Shown in pieces: positions 44,214 through 52,604 of a DNA stretch of 64,000 bases. The notes under the pieces are model-generated. The model was given only the letters and a program-made list of their open reading frames with translations, was not told the origin of the DNA and did no database searches. The translations under genes were made by a program, and so were the position numbers. The stretch covers positions 52,274 to 116,273 of the forward strand of contig JBMYYK010000002.1 in NCBI GenBank assembly GCA_049609325.1, given 5' to 3'. Every line of letters starts with the position of its first letter. Within the stretch, counting starts at the first letter, position 1. This stretch comes from GCA-2733415 sp049609325 (lineage in GTDB: Bacteria > Bacteroidota > Bacteroidia > Flavobacteriales > Flavobacteriaceae).

Positions 44214-46091
44214 ATGTCAGAAATGGATAACCTGCAAGAAGCAGAAGGACTACAAAATAACATGCATTCATCTACTTCAGAAACTTCTGAAAACACACCA
44301 CAAGATGACGTTATAATTGAGATTGATAATGAAAATGCCGAAGATCAAGAAGATCAAGACAACTCTAAAAGACACGAAGTAGAAACCAAAGATTATTCTA
44401 CGATGGATATGGACACATTGGTTGAAGAGTTTGCTGCATTAATTAAAAATCACCCAGTTCAAGCCATTAACAAGCAAGTCAATTTACTAAAAGAAGAATT
44501 TAACAACCAATATGCTGAGCTAATTGACACCAAAAAAGAAGAGTTTTTAGCAGAAGGCGGAAATATTATTGACTTCAGATACACATCAAACGCAAAAAAC
44601 CACTTCAATAAAACTTATGGCGAATATAAAGCGTTAAAAAATAGCTACTATAAAAATCTTGAAGAAAGCTTACAACACAATTTAACTAAGCGAACTCAAA
44701 TTATTGAAGACATTAAAGGACTCTTAAATGTTGAAGAAAATATAAACGACACGTATAAGCACTTTAAAGACTTACAAGAAAAATGGAGGTCTGCTGGAGC
44801 TATCCCAAGAGACAAGTACAATACGGTTTGGAACACCTACCATCATCATGTAGAACGTTTTTATGACTTTTTACACTTAAACAGAGATTTACGTGATTTA
44901 GATTTCAAACATAATTTAGAAGAAAAACAAAAAATTGTAGCCAGAGCTCAAGAACTATCTGAACATCAAGATATATTATTCGCATTTAGAGAGCTCCAAA
45001 TGCTACATAAAGTTTGGAAAGAAGATATAGGACCAGTTGGTAAAGAACACCGTGAAGACATCTGGAATCAATTTAGTGCAGCTACCAAAACCATCCACAC
45101 CAAAAAACAAGCTTATTACGCTGAAATTGACAAAGTGTATGAAAGCAATCTTCTTGTAAAGAACGATATTATTGCAAAAATTAAAACTATTGCCGAGCAA
45201 AAAACTTCAAACCATAAAGGCTGGCAAGAAAAAATTAAAACTATTGAAGCTTTAAGAGAACAATTTTTCAAAGCTGGTAAAGTTCCTAGTAAAGTTACAG
45301 AAAAAACATGGAGTGAATTTAAACAAGCCGTTAGAGATTTCAATAAAACCAAAAACGCGTTTTACAAGTCTTTAAAAAAGGAACAGCTTGATAACTTACA
45401 TAAAAAACAAGCTTTAATTACCTTAGCAAAAGAAAACAATACCAGTGATGACTATAGCAAAGTCACACCACTAATGAAAAAAATTCAAGCTGAATGGAAA
45501 ACTATTGGTCATGTACCTAGAAAAGATAGTGATAGAGTTTGGAAAGAATTTAAAGAAGCTTGTAATTTCTATTTTGATCGATTACATGCTAAAAGAAATG
45601 AAGCTAACACCAAAGAGTTAGAAGCCTATACTGCAAAACAAGCCTATCTTGAGACTTTAAAAGACGTTAAACTTGAAGGTGAACATAATGACAACATCGA
45701 GGCTATAAAACAACATATTACACATTGGAAATCTTTAGGGCACGTTCCTAAAAACAAAAAAAACATCAACGATAGCTTCAATAAAATTATTGATAGTCTT
45801 TTTAACCAATTAGACATGGATAAAACCGAAGCTGAATTGGTTAAATACAAGAATAAAATAAATGTGTTAGAAGGCGACACATCTTCTTTAGAACATGAAC
45901 TCCTATTTGTAAAACGTAAAGTTGATGAAGCGAAAAGTGAAATTAACCAATTAGAAAACAATTTAGGGTTCTTTGCAAATGCCAAAGCCGATAATCCACT
46001 TGTAAAAGAAGTACATAAAAACATCGAACAACAAAAAAACAACTTATCTATTTGGCAACAGAAATTGCAACTTATTAAGTCGTATTTATAA
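44214..46091 (+). CDS. DUF349 repeat protein
   Basis: 625 residues, soluble, very rich in Lys/Glu/helix. The acidic Glu/Asp/Asn-rich N-terminus (about 1-60) is low complexity. Then five DUF349-type repeats, seen as a W-x-x-G-x-V/I-P pattern: LQEKWRSAGAIPRDKYNTVW, LHKVWKEDIGPVGKEHREDIW, LREQFFKAGKVPSKVTEKTW, IQAEWKTIGHVPRKDSDRVW and HITHWKSLGHVPKNKKNI. A final coiled coil (about 545-625). The family has no established function in this phylum. It ends in a strong terminator. Confidence 0.88.
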   Translation: MSEMDNLQEAEGLQNNMHSSTSETSENTPQDDVIIEIDNENAEDQEDQDNSKRHEVETKDYSTMDMDTLVEEFAALIKNHPVQAINKQVNLLKEEFNNQYAELIDTKKEEFLAEGGNIIDFRYTSNAKNHFNKTYGEYKALKNSYYKNLEESLQHNLTKRTQIIEDIKGLLNVEENINDTYKHFKDLQEKWRSAGAIPRDKYNTVWNTYHHHVERFYDFLHLNRDLRDLDFKHNLEEKQKIVARAQELSEHQDILFAFRELQMLHKVWKEDIGPVGKEHREDIWNQFSAATKTIHTKKQAYYAEIDKVYESNLLVKNDIIAKIKTIAEQKTSNHKGWQEKIKTIEALREQFFKAGKVPSKVTEKTWSEFKQAVRDFNKTKNAFYKSLKKEQLDNLHKKQALITLAKENNTSDDYSKVTPLMKKIQAEWKTIGHVPRKDSDRVWKEFKEACNFYFDRLHAKRNEANTKELEAYTAKQAYLETLKDVKLEGEHNDNIEAIKQHITHWKSLGHVPKNKKNINDSFNKIIDSLFNQLDMDKTEAELVKYKNKINVLEGDTSSLEHELLFVKRKVDEAKSEINQLENNLGFFANAKADNPLVKEVHKNIEQQKNNLSIWQQKLQLIKSYL

Positions 46092-46106
46092 TATCATATT
46101 TACTAC

Positions 46107-46152
46107 AAACATAAAAACCGTTCCTAATGATTTACGAACGGTTTTTATGTTT
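46107..46152 (+). terminator. Terminator after the DUF349 gene
   Basis: 17-bp perfect stem (46107-46123 with 46136-46152), core ACCGTTC/GAACGGT with A/T-run arms, 12-nt loop. Confidence 0.85.
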
Positions 46153-46205
46153 GATTTTTATAACAAGACAATTTACCATAAAACTCACTTACATAAACTT
46201 CCATT

Positions 46206-47153
46206 ATGACAAAATTAAATATTGTATTTATGGGCACTCCAGATTTTGCAGTTGCCAGCTTAAAAAAACTTGTAGAACATAACTATAATATTGTTGGTGT
46301 GATTACTGCACCTGACAAACCAGCAGGAAGAGGTCAGAAGTTAAGTCAGTCGGCAGTTAAAAAATATGCCGTAAGTCAAGGACTACATGTATTACAACCT
46401 ACAAATTTAAAAGATCCTAGTTTTCTAGAAGAGCTGAGCGCCTTAAACGCCAACCTTCAAATTATTGTAGCATTTAGAATGCTGCCTGAGGTGGTATGGA
46501 GCATGCCTGAGCATGGTACTTTTAATCTTCATGCCTCGCTTTTACCCCACTATAGAGGCGCTGCCCCTATAAACTGGGCAATAATAAATGGAGAAACTAA
46601 AACAGGAAATACTACCTTTTTTATAGACGAAAAAATTGATACTGGTGAAATTATTATGCAAGAAAAAATTGATATCGATAGTTCTGATAACGCAGGAAGC
46701 TTGCATGACAAATTAATGACCTCCGGAAGTAATTTAGTCATTAAAACCGTAAAAGCTATTGAAAACAACTCAGTAACCACATACATTCAACCAGAAATAA
46801 AAAACATCAAAACAGCCTATAAAATACATAAACACACTTGCAAAATTAATTGGTCTTTAGCCATAAATGACATCTACAATAAAATACGAGGTCTAAGTCC
46901 TTACCCTGCAGCTTGGACAGAATTACATGTTGACGATACAGTATTATCAGTTAAACTATTTGACATCACTAAAACTATTGAGCAACACAATTTAGAAACT
47001 GGAGTTGTTATTGCTGACAAAACCACGGTAAAGGTCGCAGTTAAAGAAGGTTACATAAACATACTAGCTTTACAACTACCAGGGAAGAAAAAAATGCCAA
47101 CAAAAGCCTTATTAAACGGGTTTAATTTTGGTGACAACGCAAAAATGCTCTAA
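46206..47153 (+). CDS. fmt: Methionyl-tRNA formyltransferase
   Basis: 315 residues, normal. Formylates Met-tRNAfMet using 10-formyl-THF. Seen: LNIVFMGTPDFAVASLKKL, TAPDKPAGRGQKLSQSAVKKYA (the tRNA-binding loop), the catalytic site FNLHASLLPHYRGAAPINWAIINGE (Asn-His...), and FIDEKIDTGEII. A C-terminal OB-like domain ends with MPTKALLNGFNFG. No def gene next to it, unlike in many bacteria. It stands between the DUF349 gene and HU with about 200 nt before HU. Confidence 0.97.
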   Translation: MTKLNIVFMGTPDFAVASLKKLVEHNYNIVGVITAPDKPAGRGQKLSQSAVKKYAVSQGLHVLQPTNLKDPSFLEELSALNANLQIIVAFRMLPEVVWSMPEHGTFNLHASLLPHYRGAAPINWAIINGETKTGNTTFFIDEKIDTGEIIMQEKIDIDSSDNAGSLHDKLMTSGSNLVIKTVKAIENNSVTTYIQPEIKNIKTAYKIHKHTCKINWSLAINDIYNKIRGLSPYPAAWTELHVDDTVLSVKLFDITKTIEQHNLETGVVIADKTTVKVAVKEGYINILALQLPGKKKMPTKALLNGFNFGDNAKML

Positions 47154-47257
47154 GCCCTTATCATTACTGAGCTCACTTAAAAACAATCTTTTTTAATGAG
47201 TTTTATTAACAATTGCTTTGAGTTATTAACAAATATACGCTTTTCCCTTGTATTTAC

Positions 47258-47287
47258 TTGCGTGAGAACAAAATCCGTATAAATTTG
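47258..47287 (+). promoter_or_regulatory. Promoter of the HU gene
   Basis: TTG at 47258-47260, exactly 19 nt, then TAAATTTG at 47280-47287. Full consensus match. Start near 47294, giving a leader of about 58 nt. Confidence 0.75.
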
Positions 47288-47351
47288 TAGAGGATTTAGT
47301 AAAGAACTATTACCAACCAACATTAATTATTTAAAATTTAAATTCAGTATT

Positions 47352-47624
47352 ATGAACAAAACACAATTAATCGACGCAATGGCAGCTGATTCAGGAATCT
47401 CTAAAGCAGCAGCTAAAAAAGCATTAGAATCATTTTTAGGAAATGTTGAAGGTGCTTTAAAATCTGGAAACAGAGTTTCTTTAGTAGGATTTGGATCTTG
47501 GTCTGTTTCAAACAGAGCTGCAAGAGATGGTAGAAACCCACAAACTGGAAAAACAATCAAAATTGCTGCTAAAAACGTAGTAAAATTCAAAGCTGGTTCT
47601 GACTTAGGAAAAGCGGTAAACTAA
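47352..47624 (+). CDS. HU-family DNA-binding protein
   Basis: 90 residues, the standard HU length: MNKTQLIDAMAADSGISKAAAKKALESFLGNVEGAL, then the DNA-binding arm GFGSWSVSNRAARDGRNPQTGKTIKIAAKNVVKFKAGSDL. HU bends and compacts DNA as a dimer. It has its own strong promoter and terminator, so it is a single-gene unit and probably highly expressed. Confidence 0.96.
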   Translation: MNKTQLIDAMAADSGISKAAAKKALESFLGNVEGALKSGNRVSLVGFGSWSVSNRAARDGRNPQTGKTIKIAAKNVVKFKAGSDLGKAVN

Positions 47625-47644
47625 TTTAGTTTATATAAAAAACA

Positions 47645-47679
47645 CAAAAAGGTCTTCTTTTCAAGAAGACCTTTTTTTT
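47645..47679 (+). terminator. Terminator after the HU gene
   Basis: Stem AAGGTCTTCTT with AAGAAGACCTT (47649-47659 with 47663-47673), 3-nt loop, followed by a run of T. Confidence 0.88.
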
Positions 47680-47761
47680 ATCTCCATACCAGTATCTTTT
47701 CAATTAAAATTATGAGGTTAACTATTTTTTTAGTAGCTTTAAGTAAACAATTATTAACCAT

Positions 47762-48325
47762 ATGACTAGTTTAGAGCTAAAAAAAGGGCACCTTTTAGTA
47801 GCAGAACCTTCTATTTTAGGAGATATCTCTTTTAACAGATCTGTAATTTTACTTGCAGAACACACTACCACTGGATCAATTGGATTTATCCTTAACAAGC
47901 CCCTTGACTTTTCTCTAAAAGATTTAATTCCTGATCTAGCACAAGATTTTCAAGTATACAACGGAGGCCCTGTAGAACAAGATAATTTGTACTTTATACA
48001 TAAAGTACCACACCTTATTCCTGATAGTGTTGAAATTTCTGAAGGCATTTTTTGGGCTGGAGATTTTAACCGAGTTTGTGAACTCATCAACACAAATGAA
48101 ATTACCAACAAAGATATTCGCTTCTTTTTAGGATACTCAGGATGGGACAGTAATCAACTGCATAATGAACTGAATCATAATTCTTGGGTTGTCATTAAAA
48201 ACAAATACCATAGCAATATTATTGCTAAAAATTACAATACGGAATTCTGGAAAGAAAAAATGATTGAGTTAGGAGGCAATTACTTAATTTGGTCTAATGC
48301 ACCAGAAAACCCTGGTTTAAATTAG
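47762..48325 (+). CDS. YqgE/AlgH family protein (DUF179)
   Basis: 187 residues. Family markers: KKGHLLVAEPSILGDISFNRSVILLAEHTTTGSIGFILNKPL, VYNGGPVEQDNLYFIHK and RFFLGYSGWDSNQLHNEL. The biochemical function is unknown; some relatives affect alginate regulation, which may be indirect. Its stop codon overlaps that of the convergent class IV aminotransferase (TTAG), leaving no space for a terminator between them. Confidence 0.92.
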   Translation: MTSLELKKGHLLVAEPSILGDISFNRSVILLAEHTTTGSIGFILNKPLDFSLKDLIPDLAQDFQVYNGGPVEQDNLYFIHKVPHLIPDSVEISEGIFWAGDFNRVCELINTNEITNKDIRFFLGYSGWDSNQLHNELNHNSWVVIKNKYHSNIIAKNYNTEFWKEKMIELGGNYLIWSNAPENPGLN

Positions 48326-49155
48326 GCAATAATATCATTTAACATACTAATTGCTTGTTGTGCAACAGTGCTAACATATTCTTTTTTCCTATATTTTGTA
48401 ACAGGAACTACACCTTGAATGACATTAGTAATAAAAATCTCATCTGCTTTTTGCAATTCAAAAGGAGATATTGATGCCTCAACTACTTCGTAACCGTCTA
48501 TTGTTGACAATACTTTTATAAGCTGCATTCGCATAATTCCTTTTACACAACCATCTGCTAAGGGTGGCGTTTTAATTTGTTTGCCTTTAACAACAAATAC
48601 ATTCCCATTAATAGCCTCAACAACTTGTTTATTACTATTTAATAACAAGCAATTCGCTAAATCATTCTCTTTAGCATAAATAGATGCAATCACATTTAAC
48701 ACCCTGTTATTAGTTTTTAACGTAGATAATAACTGCGGCGTAATGTAATGGTCTTTGAACAAATCTACTTCATATGAAGTGGTATTTAGCACATATTGCT
48801 CATCATCAAGTTTATGAGCTTCCATAACAAATGCTACCTCATGATGATTAGGTGCATATAAACCTTCAGCTGTTCTATATACCGTTAATCTAACTCGTGC
48901 CGAAGCAGAGGCTAAACCTAAAGCATCTATATACTTTAATATTTCAGCAGACCAGAACTCCATAGTATAGCTCATAGGAATTTCCATCCTAATCACTCGC
49001 ATAGAAGCCATCAACCTAAAGTAATGATCTTCTAAAAACAGTATTTTACCATTTACAACCTTAATAGTTTCAAATACAGCATCACCGAATTTAAATCCTC
49101 TATTTGCTGTTAATTCTCTATTGTGATCTTGAAGTTTACCGTTAAAATTAATCAT
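48322..49155 (-). CDS. Class IV aminotransferase (branched-chain/PabC-like)
   Basis: 277 residues. PLP fold-type IV: FKFGDAVFETIKVVNGKILFLEDHYFRLMASM at the start, TLKTNNRVLNVIASIYAKENDLANCLLLN around the PLP region, EAINGNVFVVKGKQIKTPPLADGCVKGIMR, and the closing EIFITNVIQGVVPV. It could be a 4-amino-4-deoxychorismate lyase (PabC), a branched-chain or D-amino acid transaminase; the size is close to PabC. Its ATG lies right after a terminator stem that belongs to the upstream gene, and an exact -7 element is embedded next to that stem, giving an almost leaderless or very short leader mRNA. Confidence 0.85.
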   Translation of the reverse strand: MINFNGKLQDHNRELTANRGFKFGDAVFETIKVVNGKILFLEDHYFRLMASMRVIRMEIPMSYTMEFWSAEILKYIDALGLASASARVRLTVYRTAEGLYAPNHHEVAFVMEAHKLDDEQYVLNTTSYEVDLFKDHYITPQLLSTLKTNNRVLNVIASIYAKENDLANCLLLNSNKQVVEAINGNVFVVKGKQIKTPPLADGCVKGIMRMQLIKVLSTIDGYEVVEASISPFELQKADEIFITNVIQGVVPVTKYRKKEYVSTVAQQAISMLNDIIA

Positions 49156-49180
49156 AAAAAAAGCCCTAAATAATTAGGGC
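49156..49180 (-). terminator. Terminator after the START-like gene, abutting the next gene's start
   Basis: Minus strand: GCCCTAA (49180-49174) with TTAGGGC (49169-49163), 4-nt loop, then seven T residues to 49156, directly followed by the ATG of the aminotransferase at 49155. Confidence 0.7.
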
Positions 49181-49187
49181 AAATATA
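49180..49187 (-). promoter_or_regulatory. -7 promoter element of the class IV aminotransferase
   Basis: Minus strand TATATTTG, exact TAnnTTTG, sharing its last base with the terminator stem of the upstream gene. The predicted start near 49173 lies inside that inverted repeat. No convincing -33. Confidence 0.45.
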
Positions 49188-49205
49188 CTATTTTTAAGCT
49201 TCAAA

Positions 49206-49586
49206 TTAAGCAGAACCTAACACCTTTTTAAGCTGGGTCATTTGGTTCTCCCAAAGCATCTTATTTTCCTCTAAATCATCTGGGTCAGAAAAATCTGTAA
49301 CCATTAATGACACATCTTTAGTAATTTCGTCAACCTGAATTCTTATTTCAAAATAATAATCCTCTCCTTCATCATCAAGCCATTGAAAGCGCACCTTATC
49401 TACTGCTTTTTTCGACAGTAATTTTGCCTGTTCTTCACTATCATCCCAAATAAATGTATACAACTCTCCTCTAGAATTTACATTGTCGGCATACCATTCA
49501 GATAAACCGGAAGGTGTTGATAAATATTGGTGTAACAATTTAGGGGATGCATGTATAGGGAATTCTAATTCAAATTTTTCTCTCAT
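49206..49586 (-). CDS. START-like domain (SRPBCC) protein
   Basis: 126 residues, soluble. MREKFELEFPIHASPKLLHQYLSTPSGLSEWYADNV is the typical opening of START/AHSA1-type helix-grip proteins (the hydrophobic pocket family); later VRFQWLDDEGEDYYFEIRIQVDEITKDVSLMVTDF and MLWENQMTQLKKVL close the fold. Ligand unknown. It is followed by a terminator that abuts the aminotransferase start. Upstream lies the tRNA gene, oriented away. Confidence 0.85.
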   Translation of the reverse strand: MREKFELEFPIHASPKLLHQYLSTPSGLSEWYADNVNSRGELYTFIWDDSEEQAKLLSKKAVDKVRFQWLDDEGEDYYFEIRIQVDEITKDVSLMVTDFSDPDDLEENKMLWENQMTQLKKVLGSA

Positions 49587-49671
49587 GGTGTAGTTTCAAA
49601 TATTTTGTACAATATAAATATTTCTTATAGATAACAAAAAAATAAAAGCAAGTATTTTTTACACATATTCC

Positions 49672-49701
49672 TTGTAGTATTTAATATTGTTTTTATATTT
49701 G
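49672..49701 (+). promoter_or_regulatory. Promoter of the tRNA gene
   Basis: TTG at 49672-49674, exactly 19 nt, then TATATTTG at 49694-49701. Full consensus match, 17 nt before the mature tRNA. The 340-nt stretch between the START-like gene and hisS holds this promoter, the tRNA and two terminators, and no protein gene. Confidence 0.75.
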
Positions 49702-49718
49702 CACACCGTTAGCAAAAT

Positions 49719-49792
49719 GGCGTGGTAGCTCAGTTGGTTAGAGCGCTTGATTCATACTCAAGAGGTCGGCAGTTCGAATCTGCCTCACGCTA
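49719..49792 (+). tRNA. tRNA with CAT anticodon, probably elongator tRNA-Met
   Basis: A full 74-nt cloverleaf: acceptor GGCGTGG with TCACGCT, D-arm GCTC...GAGC, anticodon stem CTTGA/TCAAG with loop TTCATAC (anticodon CAT), variable loop AGGTC, T-arm GGCAG-TTCGAAT-CTGCC, discriminator A. The anticodon stem lacks the three G-C pairs of an initiator, so it is elongator Met or the tRNA-Ile2 that TilS modifies. The D-loop AGTTGGTTA favours Met. No CCA is encoded. The acceptor stem ends in G-U pairs at both termini. Confidence 0.9.
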
Positions 49793-49794
49793 CT

Positions 49795-49840
49795 AAAAAG
49801 CACTTAATTTGTTTACACAATTTAAGTGCTTTTTTATTTT
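49795..49840 (+). terminator. Terminator after the tRNA
   Basis: 13-bp stem AAAAAGCACTTAA (49795-49807) with TTAAGTGCTTTTT (49822-49834), 14-nt loop, T-run after it. Confidence 0.85.
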
Positions 49841-49865
49841 ACTCCTTAACTCTACCTAGTTAACT

Positions 49866-49901
49866 AAAAAACAACGCCCATTCAAATTACTTTAAATGGG
49901 C
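49866..49901 (-). terminator. Terminator after hisS
   Basis: Minus strand GCCCATT (49901-49895) with AATGGGC (49882-49876), about 12-nt loop, then GTTGTTTTTT. It closes the minus-strand hisS unit. Confidence 0.7.
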
Positions 49902-49927
49902 ATCATATCTTCTTATTATAATTTCTA

Positions 49928-51295
49928 TTAGAAACACTCTAACATCTCTTGTAAGCTTAATTTAGTTTGCTCACCTGTAATCATATTTTTTAAGGTAAAT
50001 GTTTCTGTCTGCATTTCTTCAGAGCCTACTAAAACCACATAAGGTATTTGACGCTTATGGGCATAAGTCATTTGTTTTTTCATCTTGGCCGCTGAAGGAT
50101 ACATTTCTGCCACTACGCCTTTTGCACGTAACTGCTTTAGTGCTTGCATACAATACATGGCTTCATTATCGCCGAAATTAATAAATAATACATCTAATGA
50201 TTTTTGTACAGCTGCAGGGAATAAGTCCAATTCTTCTAGTACTAAATAAATTCTATCCAAACCAAATGAAACCCCTACTCCACTCACATTTTTCAAACCA
50301 AATATACCAGTTAAATCGTCATAACGACCACCACCACCAATTGATCCCATCTTAACACCTTCTGGAGCAGAAACTTCAAAAATAGCACCTGTGTAATAGT
50401 TTAACCCTCTTGCTAGCGTTACATCTAAATCTAAACTCGCAGTAGACAACCCTAAGTTTGCAATTGCATTACCTATAAACAGTAATTCCTCAACACCCTG
50501 CATACCAGTTTCTGATGCTGACAACAATTGCTTTAATTGCTCTATTTTAGCTAAGAAATCTCCAGAAAACCCAAACAATGGTTGGACTTTAGCGATAGCA
50601 TCTTCAGAAATACCTTTGTCTAACATTTCTTTTTTAACGCCATCTTCCCCTATTTTATCCAATTTATCAAGCGCAACTGTAAAATCTATTAGTTTATCTG
50701 ATGCACCAATTACCTCAGCAATACCGCTTAATATTTTTCGGTTATTCATTTTAATAGTCACGCCTTCAAGCCCTAAAGTTGTAAACACGGCATCGTATAA
50801 TTGAATGAACTCTACTTCTTGCCATAACGAATCTGAACCAACCACATCTGCATCGCACTGAAAAAACTCTCTAAAACGTCCTTTTTGAGGTCTATCTGCA
50901 CGCCAAACAGGTTGTATTTGATAGCGTTTAAATGGGAACTCAATCTCGTTTTGATGCTGCACAACATATCGTGCAAATGGCACCGTTAAATCATAACGCA
51001 ATGCTTTTTCAGAAATCGAAGAGGTGATTTTTTGACTATTTTTTTCAGACAACAGGTAATCATCTACTTTTTTCAAATAATCACCAGAATTCAATATTTT
51101 AAATATCAAACGATCACCTTCTTCACCATATTTCCCCATTAACGTTGATGAGTTTTCAAAACTTGGCGTTTCAATTGGCTGAAAACAAAATGTTTTAAAT
51201 GCACGTTTTATAGTATCAAAAATATACTGACGTTTAGCAACTTGCTCCGGATTAAAATCACGGGTTCCTTTTGGTATACTCGGTTTTTGTGCCAT
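49928..51295 (-). CDS. hisS: Histidyl-tRNA synthetase
   Basis: 455 residues, slightly longer than E. coli HisRS. Class II aaRS: N-terminal PSIPKGTRDFNPEQVAKRQYIF, motif 1 region FETPSFENSS-like (IETPSFENSSTLMGKYGEEGDRLIFK), motif 2 YQIQPVWRADRPQKGRFREFFQCDADVVG, HisA motif LARGLNYYTGAIFEV, and motif 3 SIGGGGRYDDLTGIFG plus GVSFGLDRIYLVL. C-terminal anticodon-binding domain (about 370-455). It begins 7 nt after a small gene on the same strand and is probably co-transcribed with it. Confidence 0.97.
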   Translation of the reverse strand: MAQKPSIPKGTRDFNPEQVAKRQYIFDTIKRAFKTFCFQPIETPSFENSSTLMGKYGEEGDRLIFKILNSGDYLKKVDDYLLSEKNSQKITSSISEKALRYDLTVPFARYVVQHQNEIEFPFKRYQIQPVWRADRPQKGRFREFFQCDADVVGSDSLWQEVEFIQLYDAVFTTLGLEGVTIKMNNRKILSGIAEVIGASDKLIDFTVALDKLDKIGEDGVKKEMLDKGISEDAIAKVQPLFGFSGDFLAKIEQLKQLLSASETGMQGVEELLFIGNAIANLGLSTASLDLDVTLARGLNYYTGAIFEVSAPEGVKMGSIGGGGRYDDLTGIFGLKNVSGVGVSFGLDRIYLVLEELDLFPAAVQKSLDVLFINFGDNEAMYCMQALKQLRAKGVVAEMYPSAAKMKKQMTYAHKRQIPYVVLVGSEEMQTETFTLKNMITGEQTKLSLQEMLECF

Positions 51296-51302
51296 AAGTT
51301 AT

Positions 51303-51773
51303 TTAGGAATTAATAAGTTTATCAAAGTACTTGAATAAATCACCAGCAGATATCACAGAACCTTGCTGAATTAATGCAAACTTATCTGCATTTCTATCAT
51401 CAGAATATTCCTTTTTAGCTTGTAAAAACTCAACATTATCATTCATTAAGTTGTCTCTTAGCCAAGTAAAACCTTCTTTGGTAGTTAAATCAACTTCATT
51501 TTTTAGTTGCACTGCAATCACATGCATTTCATCTTCTTTGAGATGAAATAAATGCATTTGTTGAGCCGATATATGTTCTAAATAAACCACTTTGTTTAAA
51601 ACACCCTCCCAAACCAAATCAGAGAACACATCTAATTCTTGCTCTGCTACTTCAGGAGTTTCTTTTTTGATATCTTCCCACTCTGCTGCAGTTATAGTTT
51701 GAGATGCTAAAAAATTAATAAATTCTTTATGCATTTCTTCTAACTGCTCCTTACTAAGTCTTTGATATTTCAT
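51303..51773 (-). CDS. Small conserved protein upstream of hisS (tentatively DUF6495)
   Basis: 156 residues, soluble, acidic and helical, no signal peptide. Starts MKYQRLSKEQLEEMHKEFINFLASQ, with ITAAEWEDIKKETPEVAEQELDVFSDLVWEGVL and a late GFTWLRDNLMNDNVEFLQAKKEYSDDRNADKFALIQQG. I recall a Flavobacteriia family called DUF6495 with this kind of sequence next to hisS, but am not certain. Function unknown. It is separated from rplI by a strong terminator and ends 7 nt before hisS, so the two are one transcript. Confidence 0.7.
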   Translation of the reverse strand: MKYQRLSKEQLEEMHKEFINFLASQTITAAEWEDIKKETPEVAEQELDVFSDLVWEGVLNKVVYLEHISAQQMHLFHLKEDEMHVIAVQLKNEVDLTTKEGFTWLRDNLMNDNVEFLQAKKEYSDDRNADKFALIQQGSVISAGDLFKYFDKLINS

Positions 51774-51790
51774 ACTATAATTTTAAAAAC

Positions 51791-51824
51791 AATAAAAGCC
51801 ACGATAGATATCGTGGCTTTTATT
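51791..51824 (-). terminator. Terminator after rplI
   Basis: 16-bp perfect inverted repeat (51791-51806 with 51809-51824), core AGCCACGATA/TATCGTGGCT with A/T-run arms and a 2-nt centre. Confidence 0.88.
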
Positions 51825-51842
51825 TATAATGATATGATCATT

Positions 51843-52292
51843 TTATTTTTCTGCAACAACTTCAAAAGGTAAGTCAATTACAACTGAACGGTGTAACCTT
51901 ACTTTTGCAGCGTATTTTCCAGCTCTTTTTACGTTACCTCCGGCAACAGTAATGTATTTCTTTTCAATAGACTGACCTGCTTTTTCAATAGCTTCAGCAA
52001 CATCAGCATTATTTACAGAACCAAATAATTTTCCAGCCTCACCAGCTTTAGAAGAAATTTTGATTTCTAATGCTTTTAACACCTCTGCTAATTTATTAGC
52101 GTCATCTACCATTTTTTGTTCTCTATGAGCTCTTTGCTTTAAGTTTTCAGCTAAAACTTTCTTTGCAGAAGGTGTAGCGATAACTCCAAGCCCTTGAGGG
52201 ATTAAATAGTTTCTTCCGTAACCATTTTTTACAGTAACAACGTCATCTGCAAACCCTAAATTTTCTACGTCTTTTCTTAATATAACTTCCAT
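51843..52292 (-). CDS. rplI: 50S ribosomal protein L9 (bL9)
   Basis: 149 residues, complete two-lobed bL9: N-terminal MEVILRKDVENLGFADDVVTVKNGYGRNYLIPQGLGVIA (rRNA-binding lobe), a long connecting helix (about 40-75), then the C-terminal lobe with GKLFGSVNNADVAEAI and VRLHRSVVIDLPFEVV. Third gene of rpsF-rpsR-rplI. Confidence 0.98.
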   Translation of the reverse strand: MEVILRKDVENLGFADDVVTVKNGYGRNYLIPQGLGVIATPSAKKVLAENLKQRAHREQKMVDDANKLAEVLKALEIKISSKAGEAGKLFGSVNNADVAEAIEKAGQSIEKKYITVAGGNVKRAGKYAAKVRLHRSVVIDLPFEVVAEK

Positions 52293-52305
52293 GGTTGCTC
52301 CGTTA

Positions 52306-52602
52306 TTATTTTAATAAATCAGTTACATAAGGCATTAATGCCAAGTGACGTGCTCTTTTTACAGCTACAGCAACTTTTCTTTGGTATTTTAAAGAAGTTC
52401 CTGTTAAACGTCTTGGTAATAATTTTCCTTGTTCGTTTACTAACATTAATAAGAAATCAGCATCTTTATAATCGATATATTTGATACCCATTTTCTTAAA
52501 ACGACAGTATTTAGCTTTTTTACTAGTGTCTATATTAAGAGGCGTTAAATATCTGATTTCCCCCTCTTTTTTCCCTTTCGCTTGTTGATCTATTCCTGAC
52601 AT
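52306..52602 (-). CDS. rpsR: 30S ribosomal protein S18 (bS18)
   Basis: 98 residues, longer than E. coli (75) because of an N-terminal extension, as is usual in Bacteroidota. Core: YCRFKKMGIKYIDYKDADFLLMLVNEQGKLLPRRLTGTSLKYQRKVAVAVKRARHLALMPYVTD. In Flavobacterium, S18 with S21 and S6 helps hide the anti-Shine-Dalgarno of 16S rRNA, which fits the absence of SD sequences here (established in F. johnsoniae; assumed here). 2 nt after rpsF, 13 nt before rplI. Confidence 0.97.
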   Translation of the reverse strand: MSGIDQQAKGKKEGEIRYLTPLNIDTSKKAKYCRFKKMGIKYIDYKDADFLLMLVNEQGKLLPRRLTGTSLKYQRKVAVAVKRARHLALMPYVTDLLK

Positions 52603-52604
52603 AA

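Noticed and set aside
45644..46042. Minus-strand open frame opposite the DUF349 gene
   Set aside because: It is the antisense of Lys/Glu-rich helical codons, giving a Ser/Leu/Phe-rich product; no start signal.
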